In this document: positions 33,931 through 42,019 of the stretch, in pieces
Layout of the letters: the number at the start of each line of letters is the position of its first letter
Position numbering within the stretch: position 1 is the stretch's first letter
Source of the DNA: Luxibacter massiliensis
GTDB taxonomy: Bacteria > Bacillota > Clostridia > Lachnospirales > Lachnospiraceae
Length of the DNA: 64,000 nt
Assembly: GCF_900604355.1 (NCBI RefSeq)
Contig: NZ_UWOE01000001.1
Location: 3,658,001 to 3,722,000, forward strand
Reading direction: 5' to 3'
Notes under the pieces: model-generated
Told to the model about the DNA's origin: nothing
Databases searched by the model: none
What the model saw: the letters and a program-made list of their open reading frames with translations, nothing else
Position numbers and translations under genes: made by a program

Positions 33931-35928
33931 ATGCACCATGTAAAAGAAGTAAAATTGCTTGTAGACAACCTTAACAAACACCGTCACGCCTACTATAACC
34001 TGAACGCACCGGTAATCTCCGATGCGGAGTATGACCGGCTGTACGAACAGCTGGAAAGTCTGGAAAGGGAGACAGGGATCATCTACTCCAATTCCCCAAC
34101 CCAGACCGTAGGCTACCCACCCGTCAGCGAACTGGAGAAAGTGCCGCATCCCCATCCGCTTCTGTCTCTGGATAAGACAAAGCAGGTGGAAGATTTATGC
34201 CGTTTTTGTGGCGATCACGCAGCTTTGCTTATGCTGAAGCTGGATGGGCTGACCGTAAAACTCACTTATGAAAATGGCAGGCTGACAGAGGCAGCCACAC
34301 GGGGAGACGGGGAGATCGGGGAAGAGATCACCCATAACATTCCCACCTTTGAGAATGTACCGATCTCCATTGCTTATAAGAAACGGCTGGTTGTCACCGG
34401 GGAAGCCTTCATACACAGAAAGGATTTTGAACGGCTGAATACCACACTCCGGGACAGGAACGGGGAACCTTATAAAAACGCCCGGAACCTGGCTGCCGGA
34501 TCTGTGCGGAGCCTGGATCCGGAGAACTGTAAAGGCCGCTGTGTCACCTTCCTCCCCTTCAACGTACTGGAAGGGCTAAATGCGGGGGAACACAGCAACA
34601 GCCGGGAGGAACGTCTGTACCAGTTATCAAAACTGGGCTTTGGTTCCTGCCCCTATATTCCCCTCAATCCGGATCAGATTTCGCCGGAATATCTGGAGCT
34701 TCGTATCCAGGACCTGAAGGAGAAGGCAGAAACACTGGGTCTTCCCATTGACGGAATGGTACTGATCTTCGATGACTTGGCGTATTCCGCAAGCTGCGGA
34801 AGAACCGGACATCACTACAAGGACGGACTTGCTTTCAAATTTGAGGACGAAACCTATGAAACCATCCTCCGGAGTATTGAATGGACGCCTTCCCGTTTCG
34901 GGGAACTGGCACCTGTGGCAGTCTTTGACACCGTGGAGATTGATGGGTGCTCCGTATCCAAGGCCACGCTTCATAACCTCACCTTTATCCGGGAACTGGA
35001 GCTGGTGCCGGGATGCCGTATCCTGGTATCCAAACGGAACATGATCATTCCCCATGTAGAGGAGAACCTGGACCGTGGACATTACCGGGATGCAGCCCCT
35101 GCTATCTGCCCGTGCTGCGGCGCTCCAACAGAACTCCATCGAAAAAAAGGAGAAAAAGGACGGATCATTGAAACCGTACACTGCAGCAATCCATCCTGTG
35201 AAAGCCAGCAGTTGAAAAAATTCGTCCATTTCGTATGCCGGAAAGCCATGAATATTGAAGGATTAAGTGAGGCTACTCTGGAGAAATTCCTGAATCTGGG
35301 ATACCTTCAGACCTTCCATGACATCTACCATCTGGATCAGCACCGGGAAGAGATCATCCGGCTGGAAGGGTTCGGGGAGAAATCCTTTGACCGGCTCTGG
35401 AACGCAATTCAGGCCAGCCGCAGCACCACCTTTGTCCGCTATCTGGTCAGCATGGATATTCCCATGGTAGGCCGTACAAAAAGCCGGGTATTGGATACCG
35501 TATTCTCCGGCAGTCTGAATGCCTTCCGGGCGGCTGCCACCGATGACTATGACTTCACACAGTTAGAGGACTTTGGCGCCACACTGAACCAGAACATTCA
35601 CGACTGGTTTGCGGATGAAGAAAATCTGATGCTCTGGGACACGTTACAGAATGAATTTACATTTGAAGAAAGAAAGGAAGAAAACACTATGGCAAAAAAT
35701 ACTGAATTTGCAGGAAAGACTATCGTAGCAACCGGAAAGCTGGAGAATTTCACCCGCGCTGAGATCAATGATAAGATCCTGGAGATTGGTGCCAAACCGG
35801 GCAGCTCTGTGACAGGCAAAACGGATTATCTCGTCTGCGGCGAAAAAGCCGGAAGCAAACTGGCGAAGGCCAAGTCTTTAGGCATAACCATTCTGTCAGA
35901 AGCAGAGTTTCTGGCTAAGATCTCTTAA
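33931..35928 (+). CDS. ligA: NAD-dependent DNA ligase
   Basis: 665 residues from ATG 33931 (AAAGGAG ten bases upstream). Domain Ia, then the adenylation domain with Lys103 in LKLDG, the OB fold, a four-Cys zinc finger (CPCCGAP and CSNPSC near 392-420), helix-hairpin-helix motifs and a C-terminal BRCT domain (about 587-665). An in-frame ATG at 35689 with AAAGGAAG eight bases upstream could also make BRCT alone. Its setting among element genes suggests an accessory ligase in addition to a chromosomal copy, which is inference. Confidence 0.93.
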   Translation: MHHVKEVKLLVDNLNKHRHAYYNLNAPVISDAEYDRLYEQLESLERETGIIYSNSPTQTVGYPPVSELEKVPHPHPLLSLDKTKQVEDLCRFCGDHAALLMLKLDGLTVKLTYENGRLTEAATRGDGEIGEEITHNIPTFENVPISIAYKKRLVVTGEAFIHRKDFERLNTTLRDRNGEPYKNARNLAAGSVRSLDPENCKGRCVTFLPFNVLEGLNAGEHSNSREERLYQLSKLGFGSCPYIPLNPDQISPEYLELRIQDLKEKAETLGLPIDGMVLIFDDLAYSASCGRTGHHYKDGLAFKFEDETYETILRSIEWTPSRFGELAPVAVFDTVEIDGCSVSKATLHNLTFIRELELVPGCRILVSKRNMIIPHVEENLDRGHYRDAAPAICPCCGAPTELHRKKGEKGRIIETVHCSNPSCESQQLKKFVHFVCRKAMNIEGLSEATLEKFLNLGYLQTFHDIYHLDQHREEIIRLEGFGEKSFDRLWNAIQASRSTTFVRYLVSMDIPMVGRTKSRVLDTVFSGSLNAFRAAATDDYDFTQLEDFGATLNQNIHDWFADEENLMLWDTLQNEFTFEERKEENTMAKNTEFAGKTIVATGKLENFTRAEINDKILEIGAKPGSSVTGKTDYLVCGEKAGSKLAKAKSLGITILSEAEFLAKIS

Positions 35929-35962
35929 ATCCCACTTACGGTTTTCGCTGAATAATGATTTC

Positions 35963-35996
35963 GGGAAAGGAACTGCCGGGCAGTTCCCTTCCCTTT
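35963..35996 (+). terminator. Probable terminator after ligA
   Basis: GGAACTGCC / GGGCAGTTCC hairpin with flanking GGGAA / TTCCC pairing, followed only by TTT, so termination strength is uncertain. Confidence 0.5.
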
Positions 35997-36067
35997 AGAA
36001 GAAAGTTCCAGCCAGCTCCTGTCATTACAGTCCCGAAAATGATGCAGCCATTCCACAAATAATTCCG

Positions 36068-36096
36068 TTGGAATACAAATTCATTTCTGGTATAAT
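36068..36096 (+). promoter_or_regulatory. Strong promoter of the DUF3990 module
   Basis: TTGGAA (36068-36073), a 17-bp spacer and a perfect TATAAT (36091-36096). The ribosome site GGAGG at 36107-36111 leaves a very short untranslated region. Confidence 0.75.
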
Positions 36097-36122
36097 AGGG
36101 GCAAATGGAGGCAATGATAAGT

Positions 36123-36812
36123 ATGAGTATTCAATCCGATGTGGAAATCTTATCTGTACAAGCAGTCGAGTATTACGCACAAAAGCATCATCTGTCTGAA
36201 GGGGACGTCTTTGATCTCTTCTGTAAGCATCAGGTTTTTGAAAAAATCCTGATACAGCACGAAATGCTTCATCAGTTGGATATGGAAGAGACTTTTCAAT
36301 ATGTGGAGGAAATCATCAAAGAAAATGCTCTGGAACTGGTACTTTACCACGGTTCCAACATCGCATTTGATGAGATTGACCTGGGAAAATCCCATAATCG
36401 CCGTGACTTTGGCCGGGGATTTTACTGTACCGTCTTGGAAAGCCAGGCGGAGGAATGGGCCAAACGTCTTTATCTGCGCTCCCACAAAGGCGGCAGATAT
36501 GTTTACCGTTACCTGTTCCACCAGACAGAGGACCTGAAGATCAAGCACTTTGCTGCTCTGGATCGGGAGTGGCTGGAGTTTATCAAAGAAAACCGCACGA
36601 AAGGCGGCATCCAGCACGCTTATGATGTGGTCGTAGGGCCTGTTGCAGACGACAATACAATGGAGACTGTGCAGTTATACCTGTCAGGTATTTTAAAAGC
36701 CGAGGAAGCAGTGGAAAGGCTTCGCTATAATAAAGTCAACAACCAGGTGTCTTTCCATACGCCCCTTGCCCTGGAGCACCTGACGCTGGAATCCCGAAGG
36801 GAGGTTTCGTAA
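36123..36812 (+). CDS. DUF3791-DUF3990 fusion, ADP-ribosyltransferase-like toxin candidate
   Basis: 229 residues from ATG 36123 (GGAGG eleven bases upstream; earlier ATGs are too close to it). Residues 1-65 resemble DUF3791 (AVEYYAQKHHLSEGDVFDLF). From ~75 the DUF3990 pattern appears: LVLYHGSN, RRDFGRGFYCTVLESQAEEWA, then YDVVVGPVADDNTMETVQLYL. DUF3990 belongs to the ADP-ribosyltransferase-like superfamily. It has its own strong promoter, a DUF3791 gene three bases downstream and a NADAR gene after that, which suggests a toxin/antitoxin-type module. Confidence 0.8.
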   Translation: MSIQSDVEILSVQAVEYYAQKHHLSEGDVFDLFCKHQVFEKILIQHEMLHQLDMEETFQYVEEIIKENALELVLYHGSNIAFDEIDLGKSHNRRDFGRGFYCTVLESQAEEWAKRLYLRSHKGGRYVYRYLFHQTEDLKIKHFAALDREWLEFIKENRTKGGIQHAYDVVVGPVADDNTMETVQLYLSGILKAEEAVERLRYNKVNNQVSFHTPLALEHLTLESRREVS

Positions 36813-36815
36813 ACT

Positions 36816-37064
36816 ATGGAAGGAAAATATTTTTTCAATAACAAAGATATCACGATGAACCTGTGTATCCAGATCCGGGATGTGATCGACATCATCAAGG
36901 AACGGAGCCATCTTTCTTTCCAAGATGCCGCCGGAGCCTTTTACCATTCTAAGACGTATCAGGCTCTGCAGAATACCGAGAATACGCTTTGGGCGGAGTC
37001 AGCGGGCTATATCGCAGACCGGTTCTACGAAGAACAGGAACAAAAAGAATTACAGACAAACTGA
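36816..37064 (+). CDS. DUF3791-like small protein
   Basis: 82 residues directly downstream of the DUF3990 gene (3-base gap). The core ITMNLCIQIRDVIDIIKERS, SFQDAAGAFYHSKTYQALQN and AESAGYIADRFYEEQ resembles DUF3791, whose genes commonly neighbour DUF3990 genes. The N-terminus of the upstream protein is related. An antitoxin or adaptor role is inferred from the pairing; it is not demonstrated. Confidence 0.7.
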   Translation: MEGKYFFNNKDITMNLCIQIRDVIDIIKERSHLSFQDAAGAFYHSKTYQALQNTENTLWAESAGYIADRFYEEQEQKELQTN

Positions 37065-37089
37065 AGATTTAAGCACTTTGTTTAAGAAG

Positions 37090-37123
37090 GGAACTACCTA
37101 TAGGATAGGCGGTTCCTTTTTTT
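37090..37123 (+). terminator. Intrinsic terminator upstream of NADAR gene
   Basis: GGAACTACC / GGCGGTTCC stem with one mismatch, then seven T. It separates the DUF3990/DUF3791 pair from the NADAR gene 19 bp downstream, so readthrough may set their ratio. Confidence 0.75.
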
Positions 37124-37141
37124 GTGCGGAAAGGAATGTGC

Positions 37142-37648
37142 ATGAAATCCAATGATCAACCAAAAGAAACTATCCATAAACAAACTCACAGGAATGTCAT
37201 CTCCTCTTTTACAGGAAAATATGCATTTCTCAGTAATTTTTATCCGGCTCCTGTTACCTACATGGGGCAGACCTACGCCAATAATGAAGCAGCTTTCCAG
37301 GCGCAGAAGACCTGCTGTGCAAAAGAGCAGCAGCAATTCTCTATTTTCCGCCTGCACAATCCGGCAGAAGCCAAAAAGCGTGGAAAGAACCTCACGCTGC
37401 GCCCGGACTGGGATAAGGTAAAGATTTCCCTGATGTATGAAATCTGTATGTGTAAATTCATGCAGAACCCAAAGCTGCGGGATGCCCTGCTTGCCACAGG
37501 AAACAGTCTTCTCATAGAAGGCAATACCTGGGGCGATTACTTCTGGGGCAAGGTCAACGGCCACGGAGAAAACCAGTTAGGGCTTATCCTTATGGATGTA
37601 CGAGAAAAGCTGAAATGGAGCCTGGAAATGGAGGACGAAACAGCATGA
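37142..37648 (+). CDS. NADAR-family protein (YbiA-like)
   Basis: 168 residues from ATG 37142 (AAAGGAA upstream). Family motifs: FTGKYAFLSNFYPAPVTYMG, NNEAAFQAQKT, AKKRGKNLTLRPDWDKVK and IEGNTWGDYFWGKVNG. NADAR enzymes cleave N-glycosidic bonds of ADP-ribose-related compounds; family members paired with DarT-type toxins have been reported to remove ADP-ribose from guanine. Here it follows an ADP-ribosyltransferase-like gene, so a reversing role is plausible. It overlaps the next gene by four bases. Confidence 0.88.
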   Translation: MKSNDQPKETIHKQTHRNVISSFTGKYAFLSNFYPAPVTYMGQTYANNEAAFQAQKTCCAKEQQQFSIFRLHNPAEAKKRGKNLTLRPDWDKVKISLMYEICMCKFMQNPKLRDALLATGNSLLIEGNTWGDYFWGKVNGHGENQLGLILMDVREKLKWSLEMEDETA

Positions 37649-38037
37649 GTGGTCTTTGGAAATGGAACAAAAAAGAACGATATAAGATTATTTGTGACAT
37701 AACAGAAAAAGAATTTCCTCTTAATAATGTGCATACCGAAGGAATGAACCGGTATCAGCATCCAGAGTTCCAGGTGATTCTGAAGCTGCCTCCTGCTTTA
37801 ATCCATTACCTTTTAAAAGAACTGATGAAAAAAGTGGCAGATGGGAAACAGTTTCAATCCGGAGATCTGGTGGAGGATTTACTTCCCCATGTCCCGATTC
37901 GTCTGGACACTTATCAGATGTACGGCCAAGAGGTTCTACGAGTCATAATTCCGGATAAAAGAGGTCGCTTCCCGGAAGATGAAAAATGTGATTTCTGGTT
38001 TAAGTTGCAGGCAGCCCATATTTTTGAGAAGGAGTGA
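37645..38037 (+). CDS. DUF4262-like protein
   Basis: 130 residues from ATG 37645, which overlaps the NADAR stop (ATGA). The sequence (YKIICDITEKEFPLNNVHTE, MNRYQHPEFQVILKLP, VADGKQFQSGDLVEDLL) resembles DUF4262, a small family of unknown function. Translational coupling to NADAR suggests they act together. An alternative is an unrelated LPD-like element protein. Confidence 0.6.
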   Translation: MSGLWKWNKKERYKIICDITEKEFPLNNVHTEGMNRYQHPEFQVILKLPPALIHYLLKELMKKVADGKQFQSGDLVEDLLPHVPIRLDTYQMYGQEVLRVIIPDKRGRFPEDEKCDFWFKLQAAHIFEKE

Positions 38038-38045
38038 CAAAAATT

Positions 38046-38492
38046 ATGAAAGAGAAAAAATCGACGGTCTTGGCTCTGAAATTCATCGGCATCGATGATT
38101 TTGACTGTCCAACTTATGAAGATCAGTACGGACGGTTCTGGAAAGACCTTAACCTGGGGAAATCCGAAACCCCGGACTTATATTCTACTACGAGGAACGA
38201 CCTGGATGGGGAACCAGTATCCCACATCCAGCAGGAATATACCTTTGAGCCAGAACCGTTCCGAAGATCCCCGTATGAGTTCCAGTATATGATGTTAAGC
38301 CGGATGCAGCGTGACTGCGAATATTTTCTCGGCTACGGGAACCGGAGCGTTACCATCTTATCCGAAAGTGATCCCCAGCATCATATTGACCGTATGAAAG
38401 AATTGTGGAAGGAGCTTCCTGCTGACGGGAAACCGGAATGGCTGACCTGGGAGCAGCTCCTGAACTATGAAAAAGAATTGTGTAACGAATAA
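38046..38492 (+). CDS. LPD11-like element protein
   Basis: 148 residues; ATG 38046 is preferred over GTG 38034 because of its spacing from AAGGAG. The C-terminal half (EFQYMMLSRMQRDCEYFLGY, GNRSVTILSESDPQHHI, KPEWLTWEQLLNYEKEL) matches the large-polyvalent-protein-associated domain 11 pattern seen in conjugative-element proteins. Such domains are found beside or within polyvalent proteins; the role is unknown. Confidence 0.72.
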   Translation: MKEKKSTVLALKFIGIDDFDCPTYEDQYGRFWKDLNLGKSETPDLYSTTRNDLDGEPVSHIQQEYTFEPEPFRRSPYEFQYMMLSRMQRDCEYFLGYGNRSVTILSESDPQHHIDRMKELWKELPADGKPEWLTWEQLLNYEKELCNE

Positions 38493-38505
38493 CCATAATG
38501 ATTAC

Positions 38506-38538
38506 GAAGGATCTTCCAACCAGGGAGGTCCTTCTTTT
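38506..38538 (+). terminator. Intrinsic terminator upstream of YodL gene
   Basis: GAAGGATCT / AGGTCCTTC stem followed by TTTT, ending 20 bp before the next start. Confidence 0.6.
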
Positions 38539-38558
38539 GCAAAGGAGGACGATACCTT

Positions 38559-39227
38559 ATGAAAATAACGATCTATCAGATCATCCCGGAATTGGATCAG
38601 GACCGGCTGATATTTATGCCCCTTTCCTATTTTCAAAAAGCCGGGTATCCATCACCGCCTGCAGAAATTTATGAATCCGTATTCTGCGGAGAAACGGAAG
38701 TCGCCACGCTGGAAGAAATCTACCGGATATTCAACCGCAAAGATGAAGCGGATGCCCGCTATTTGGAAAAGATCGGTTTCACCGGACATTCCATGTCAGT
38801 CTCTGACATTCTGGAAATACAGCACTCACCGGGAGAAAGCCGTTTCTATTTCTGTGATACATTTGGTTTTTCTCAAATAGCATTTCAGAAGGAAAACGCC
38901 ATGCTGCCAGTTCAGAACCATGACAATATCCCTTTTGAGCAGGTCAATCGGTCCAAGCCAGGTTATCTGGCCTATATGGATAACGGGGGAATTTCTATTC
39001 ATCCCTGTATCCAGGTCCAGCTCCAACGCTGCAAATACAGTCAATGCCAGCTCGGATACCGGCTCCGTTACCAGGAGAAGGAAGAGTCCCCTTGGCGGCA
39101 GCGAGATTTTCTGGAACGTCCTGCTGTCCTTCTGTTCGAGGATACGCAAAAAGAACCTTGCCATGCAGCAGACCGACCAGACCAAGAAGCAGCAGAAACG
39201 TATCCCGCAAATCACGACACGCCTTGA
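38559..39227 (+). CDS. YodL-domain protein, 3' end replaced by recombinase DNA
   Basis: 222 residues from ATG 38559 (AAAGGAGG upstream). The YodL domain spans about residues 1-110: ITIYQIIPELDQDRLIFMPL, PPAEIYESVFCGE, IYRIFNRKDEAD, GHSMSVSDILEI, FYFCDTFGFSQIAF. From about residue 200 the frame runs out of phase through serine-recombinase sequence, so the last ~25 residues are not native. YodL proteins are typical element genes of unknown function; the fusion marks a deletion or insertion junction near 39165. Confidence 0.72.
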   Translation: MKITIYQIIPELDQDRLIFMPLSYFQKAGYPSPPAEIYESVFCGETEVATLEEIYRIFNRKDEADARYLEKIGFTGHSMSVSDILEIQHSPGESRFYFCDTFGFSQIAFQKENAMLPVQNHDNIPFEQVNRSKPGYLAYMDNGGISIHPCIQVQLQRCKYSQCQLGYRLRYQEKEESPWRQRDFLERPAVLLFEDTQKEPCHAADRPDQEAAETYPANHDTP

Positions 39228-39795
39228 ACAGATTGACAAGGTGCTGAATAAGCTCTATGAGGACAACGCCCTCGGCACTATCCCGCAAGACCGCTATGAG
39301 CAAATGTCGCAGAAATATTCGGAAGAATACTACACACTGAAAACGGAGCTTGCCACACTCCAAGAGCAGCTATCCGCTTATGAGAACGCGGGAGGGCGGG
39401 CGCAGAAGTTTTTGAAGCTGACGGAACGCCATGCCGCCTTTACAGACCTCACCCCCGCCATTCTCAACGAGTTTATCAACCGGATTGAAGTGCATGAGCG
39501 CGACCAGAAAAGGGCGAGATACGCAATCCAACACATCAGCATATATTTCAACTATATCGGCAGGTTTGAGAACGAAGTAACGCAGCTTGCAGAGCCGACC
39601 GAGCAGGAAATCCGGCAAATGCGGGAGGAAATCGAAGAAGCCAAAAAGGAAAAGAGCCGCGCCTACCACCGGCAGTATTCAAGGGAGTACCGGGCGCGAA
39701 ACCTTGAAAAGCAGCGGGAGTATGAGCGTATCAAGGCGCGGGAATACCGGGCAAGGAGAAAGGCGCAGACCGCCGCCGCACAGCCCGCACAGTAA
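39163..39795 (+). pseudogene. C-terminal remnant of a large serine recombinase (DUF4368 type)
   Basis: In frame from about MQQTDQTKKQQKRIPQITTR the product shows the coiled-coil and DUF4368 region of large serine recombinases: KLYEDNALGTIPQDRYEQMS, LTPAILNEFINRIEVHER, QHISIYFNYIGRF, and a basic tail of repeated EYRARR units. The catalytic resolvase domain and zinc-ribbon part are missing, and sequence to the left belongs to the YodL gene. It is therefore an inactive scar of a TnpX-like transposon, consistent with the TnpW gene that follows. Confidence 0.85.
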
Positions 39796-39875
39796 AACAG
39801 AATAACCGACAGCCGAGAGGGGATTTTCCAACTACGGGAAATCCTCTTTTTCGCGCCCGGAGAAAGGAGCCGCCT

Positions 39876-40067
39876 ATGGCAGAACAGACCCCCGACAGTA
39901 TCATCACGACGCAGAGGAACGGGCAGACCATTGTTGCGGAGTTATTTTTCAATCACAGCAGCACAGAAACATTCCGCGACAAGCTGCTCAAACTGGTACT
40001 TGCCGACAGTTCGCATTTATCCGTGTCTGACGGTCAAGAGCCGGAAAAATCGGAAATCTTGCGATAA
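39876..40067 (+). CDS. tnpW: TnpW-family transposon-encoded protein
   Basis: 63 residues: TTQRNGQTIVAELFFNHSST and ETFRDKLLKLVLAD are typical of the small TnpW proteins carried by serine-recombinase transposons of Clostridia. GAAAGGAG precedes the ATG. It probably belonged to the same element as the recombinase remnant upstream. Function is unknown. Confidence 0.8.
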   Translation: MAEQTPDSIITTQRNGQTIVAELFFNHSSTETFRDKLLKLVLADSSHLSVSDGQEPEKSEILR

Positions 40068-40201
40068 CAGCCGCCCCGACGATACATTCCCCATCCGGGC
40101 GGTTTTTATCGTCAAAAACGCTGTTTTCTCCAAGTCAAGAGCCGGAGAAAACACCCGAAAAATGCCCCTACTCAGTAACAGGGGCGCAGAAAGGAGCTTG
40201 C

Positions 40202-40504
40202 ATGAGAACAGGGCTTACCAAGCAGGAAAAGACCACCGATATTTGGTTTGACGAGAAAGACCCCCTTATCCATATCCGCACCCACAACACCGCCTTGAAA
40301 AAGCGTCTGCTTGCATACAGCCGCCGTTATCCGGCGATCTGCCAGCAGACCGACGCAGACCCGGAAACGGGCTGCATGGAGTTTGATATTGAGAAAGGCC
40401 GCTTCTCTTTCCGTCTGACCGCCCCATACAGTGAGGAACGCCGGAGAGCCGCCAGTGAAGCGGCGAAAGCCGCCGCGAGCAATCTCACACGAAGTATGGT
40501 ATAA
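40202..40504 (+). CDS. Small conserved transposon-associated protein
   Basis: 100 residues: KQEKTTDIWFDEKDPLIHIR, THNTALKKRLLAYSRRYP, then GCMEFDIEKGRFSFRLTAPY and an Ala-rich basic tail. This short family commonly follows TnpW-type genes in Clostridia elements. AGAAAGGAG precedes the ATG. No biochemical role is known to me. Confidence 0.68.
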   Translation: MRTGLTKQEKTTDIWFDEKDPLIHIRTHNTALKKRLLAYSRRYPAICQQTDADPETGCMEFDIEKGRFSFRLTAPYSEERRRAASEAAKAAASNLTRSMV

Positions 40505-40588
40505 TTTTTTTGAAAAAGTTTTGGATTTGATGTAGTATTCGCCGCTAAAACCGTAGTATATAGGTGAAGCCGGAAAGGAGGCGGTGAG

Positions 40589-41149
40589 ATGATAGATGAT
40601 GAAAAAATCATAGACCTGTTTTTTGAGCGTTCCGAGCAAGGCATACGGGAACTGGATAATAAATATGGAGCAGTCTGCCACAACCTCTCGTATAACATCG
40701 TGAACAACAGACAGGACGCGGAGGAATGTGTCAATGACGCTTACTTAGGCGCATGGAACGCCATTCCCCCGGTACGGCCTAACCCGTTGCTCAGTTACAT
40801 CGTGAAAATCGTTCGGAACATTTCACTCAAAATCTATTGGAGAAAGGAAGCAGCCAAACGAAGCGGGCACTATAAGATTGCCTTAGAGGAAATCGAGGGC
40901 TACATCGCAGACCAGAAAACCGTAGAAGATGAAATCGAAGCCAGGGAATTAGCCCGTATCATTGGGGAATTTTTGGACACGCTGACCCTCGAAAACCGCG
41001 TTATCTTCATGCGTCGCTATTGGTTTGCTGACAGTTACAAGGACATAGCCGAGTTTATGGGGCTTTCGGAGAAAAACATCTCCGTCCGGCTGACCCGTAT
41101 CCGCGAAAAGATGAAACAATACTTGATTGAAAGAGAGGTATTTGTATGA
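40589..41149 (+). CDS. ECF-type RNA polymerase sigma factor
   Basis: 186 residues. Region 2 (IRELDNKYGAVCHNLSYNIV, AEECVNDAYLGAWNAIPP) and region 4 (LTLENRVIFMRRYWFADSYK, DIAEFMGLSEKNISVRLTRI) are both complete. The stop overlaps the start of the next gene by four bases; that gene encodes a probable membrane anti-sigma factor. The pair should activate itself and other targets upon an envelope signal. It is cargo between transposon remnants and an IS1182 element. Confidence 0.9.
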   Translation: MIDDEKIIDLFFERSEQGIRELDNKYGAVCHNLSYNIVNNRQDAEECVNDAYLGAWNAIPPVRPNPLLSYIVKIVRNISLKIYWRKEAAKRSGHYKIALEEIEGYIADQKTVEDEIEARELARIIGEFLDTLTLENRVIFMRRYWFADSYKDIAEFMGLSEKNISVRLTRIREKMKQYLIEREVFV

Positions 41150-41829
41150 ACGCGAAAAAGTTTTCCGACGCTATGAGCGAGCTTGACAACAAATACATTG
41201 ACGAAGCCCTCAATTACAAAAAGAAAGCCAAAAAGCCTTTCTGGATTAAATGGGGAGTTATTGCGGCCTGTTTGTGCTTGATAGTACCATTAACCGCATT
41301 TGCTATTGATACAATTCAATATAATGCGGCTGTTGATTATCTTACTTCTCTCGGTATTCCTGTTGAAGATTTAAGCGATTATTCTCGAAAAGAAATAAAG
41401 GAAGCCGCAAAAACGATTGACGCCGGAGAAAGTAGTCCATTGACCGAAGAAATACTTAACCGATTGCCAGATAATAAAGAACCGATTGAAACACCAACAC
41501 AGGTAACATCTGAACAGATAAGAGAATTAACACCGACCATGACAAGAGAGGAAGTCCTTTCATTCTTAGGTGATACGCAAGACATCGGTTCTGGTATTTA
41601 TGTATATGTTTATGAAGTAGACGGAGAATATTTGTTGCGGATTCCATTTGCAAGTGATGATGCTCAGTTAGGTGTTACAGGCGAAGATTTATTAAAGGCA
41701 TTGACCCCTATTTCTGAGGATATAGATTCTAATGAAACCGTTGAATTTAATGGACAGCTATTCAACAAATCTGACTTGACCGAGGGCAAAAAGGTAAAAC
41801 AGGTTCCCGTGATCCAGCGCAAAGACTGA
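41146..41829 (+). CDS. Probable membrane-anchored anti-sigma factor
   Basis: 227 residues: a cytoplasmic N-terminus (KFSDAMSELDNKYIDEALNY), one helix (about 36-54, WGVIAACLCLIVPLTAFAI) and an extracytoplasmic domain of ~170 residues that resembles a surface sensor with no named family. Overlap with the sigma-factor gene and the N-terminal pattern fit anti-sigma proteins of Clostridia. The signal sensed is unknown. Confidence 0.75.
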   Translation: MNAKKFSDAMSELDNKYIDEALNYKKKAKKPFWIKWGVIAACLCLIVPLTAFAIDTIQYNAAVDYLTSLGIPVEDLSDYSRKEIKEAAKTIDAGESSPLTEEILNRLPDNKEPIETPTQVTSEQIRELTPTMTREEVLSFLGDTQDIGSGIYVYVYEVDGEYLLRIPFASDDAQLGVTGEDLLKALTPISEDIDSNETVEFNGQLFNKSDLTEGKKVKQVPVIQRKD

Positions 41830-42019
41830 ACAGAATACCATTAACAAAGGCGGGGCTGTCGCATCAATGATTAGAAAATCATAGATGCGGCAGCATCTTT
41901 TTGCTATTTTTAAGCCGAAATATTCACTTCTTTTATTCCGTTTCTATAAAAAGGCGAACTTTAATAAACCTTTTCTGAAAAAAGGTTCATTTTCAGGATT
42001 TACTTTTGAGCTGTCAAAA

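Noticed and set aside
18500..40000. A complete conjugative element or plasmid
   Set aside because: No relaxase, type IV secretion genes, replication initiator or defined attachment sites are visible in the window, so element type and limits remain open.
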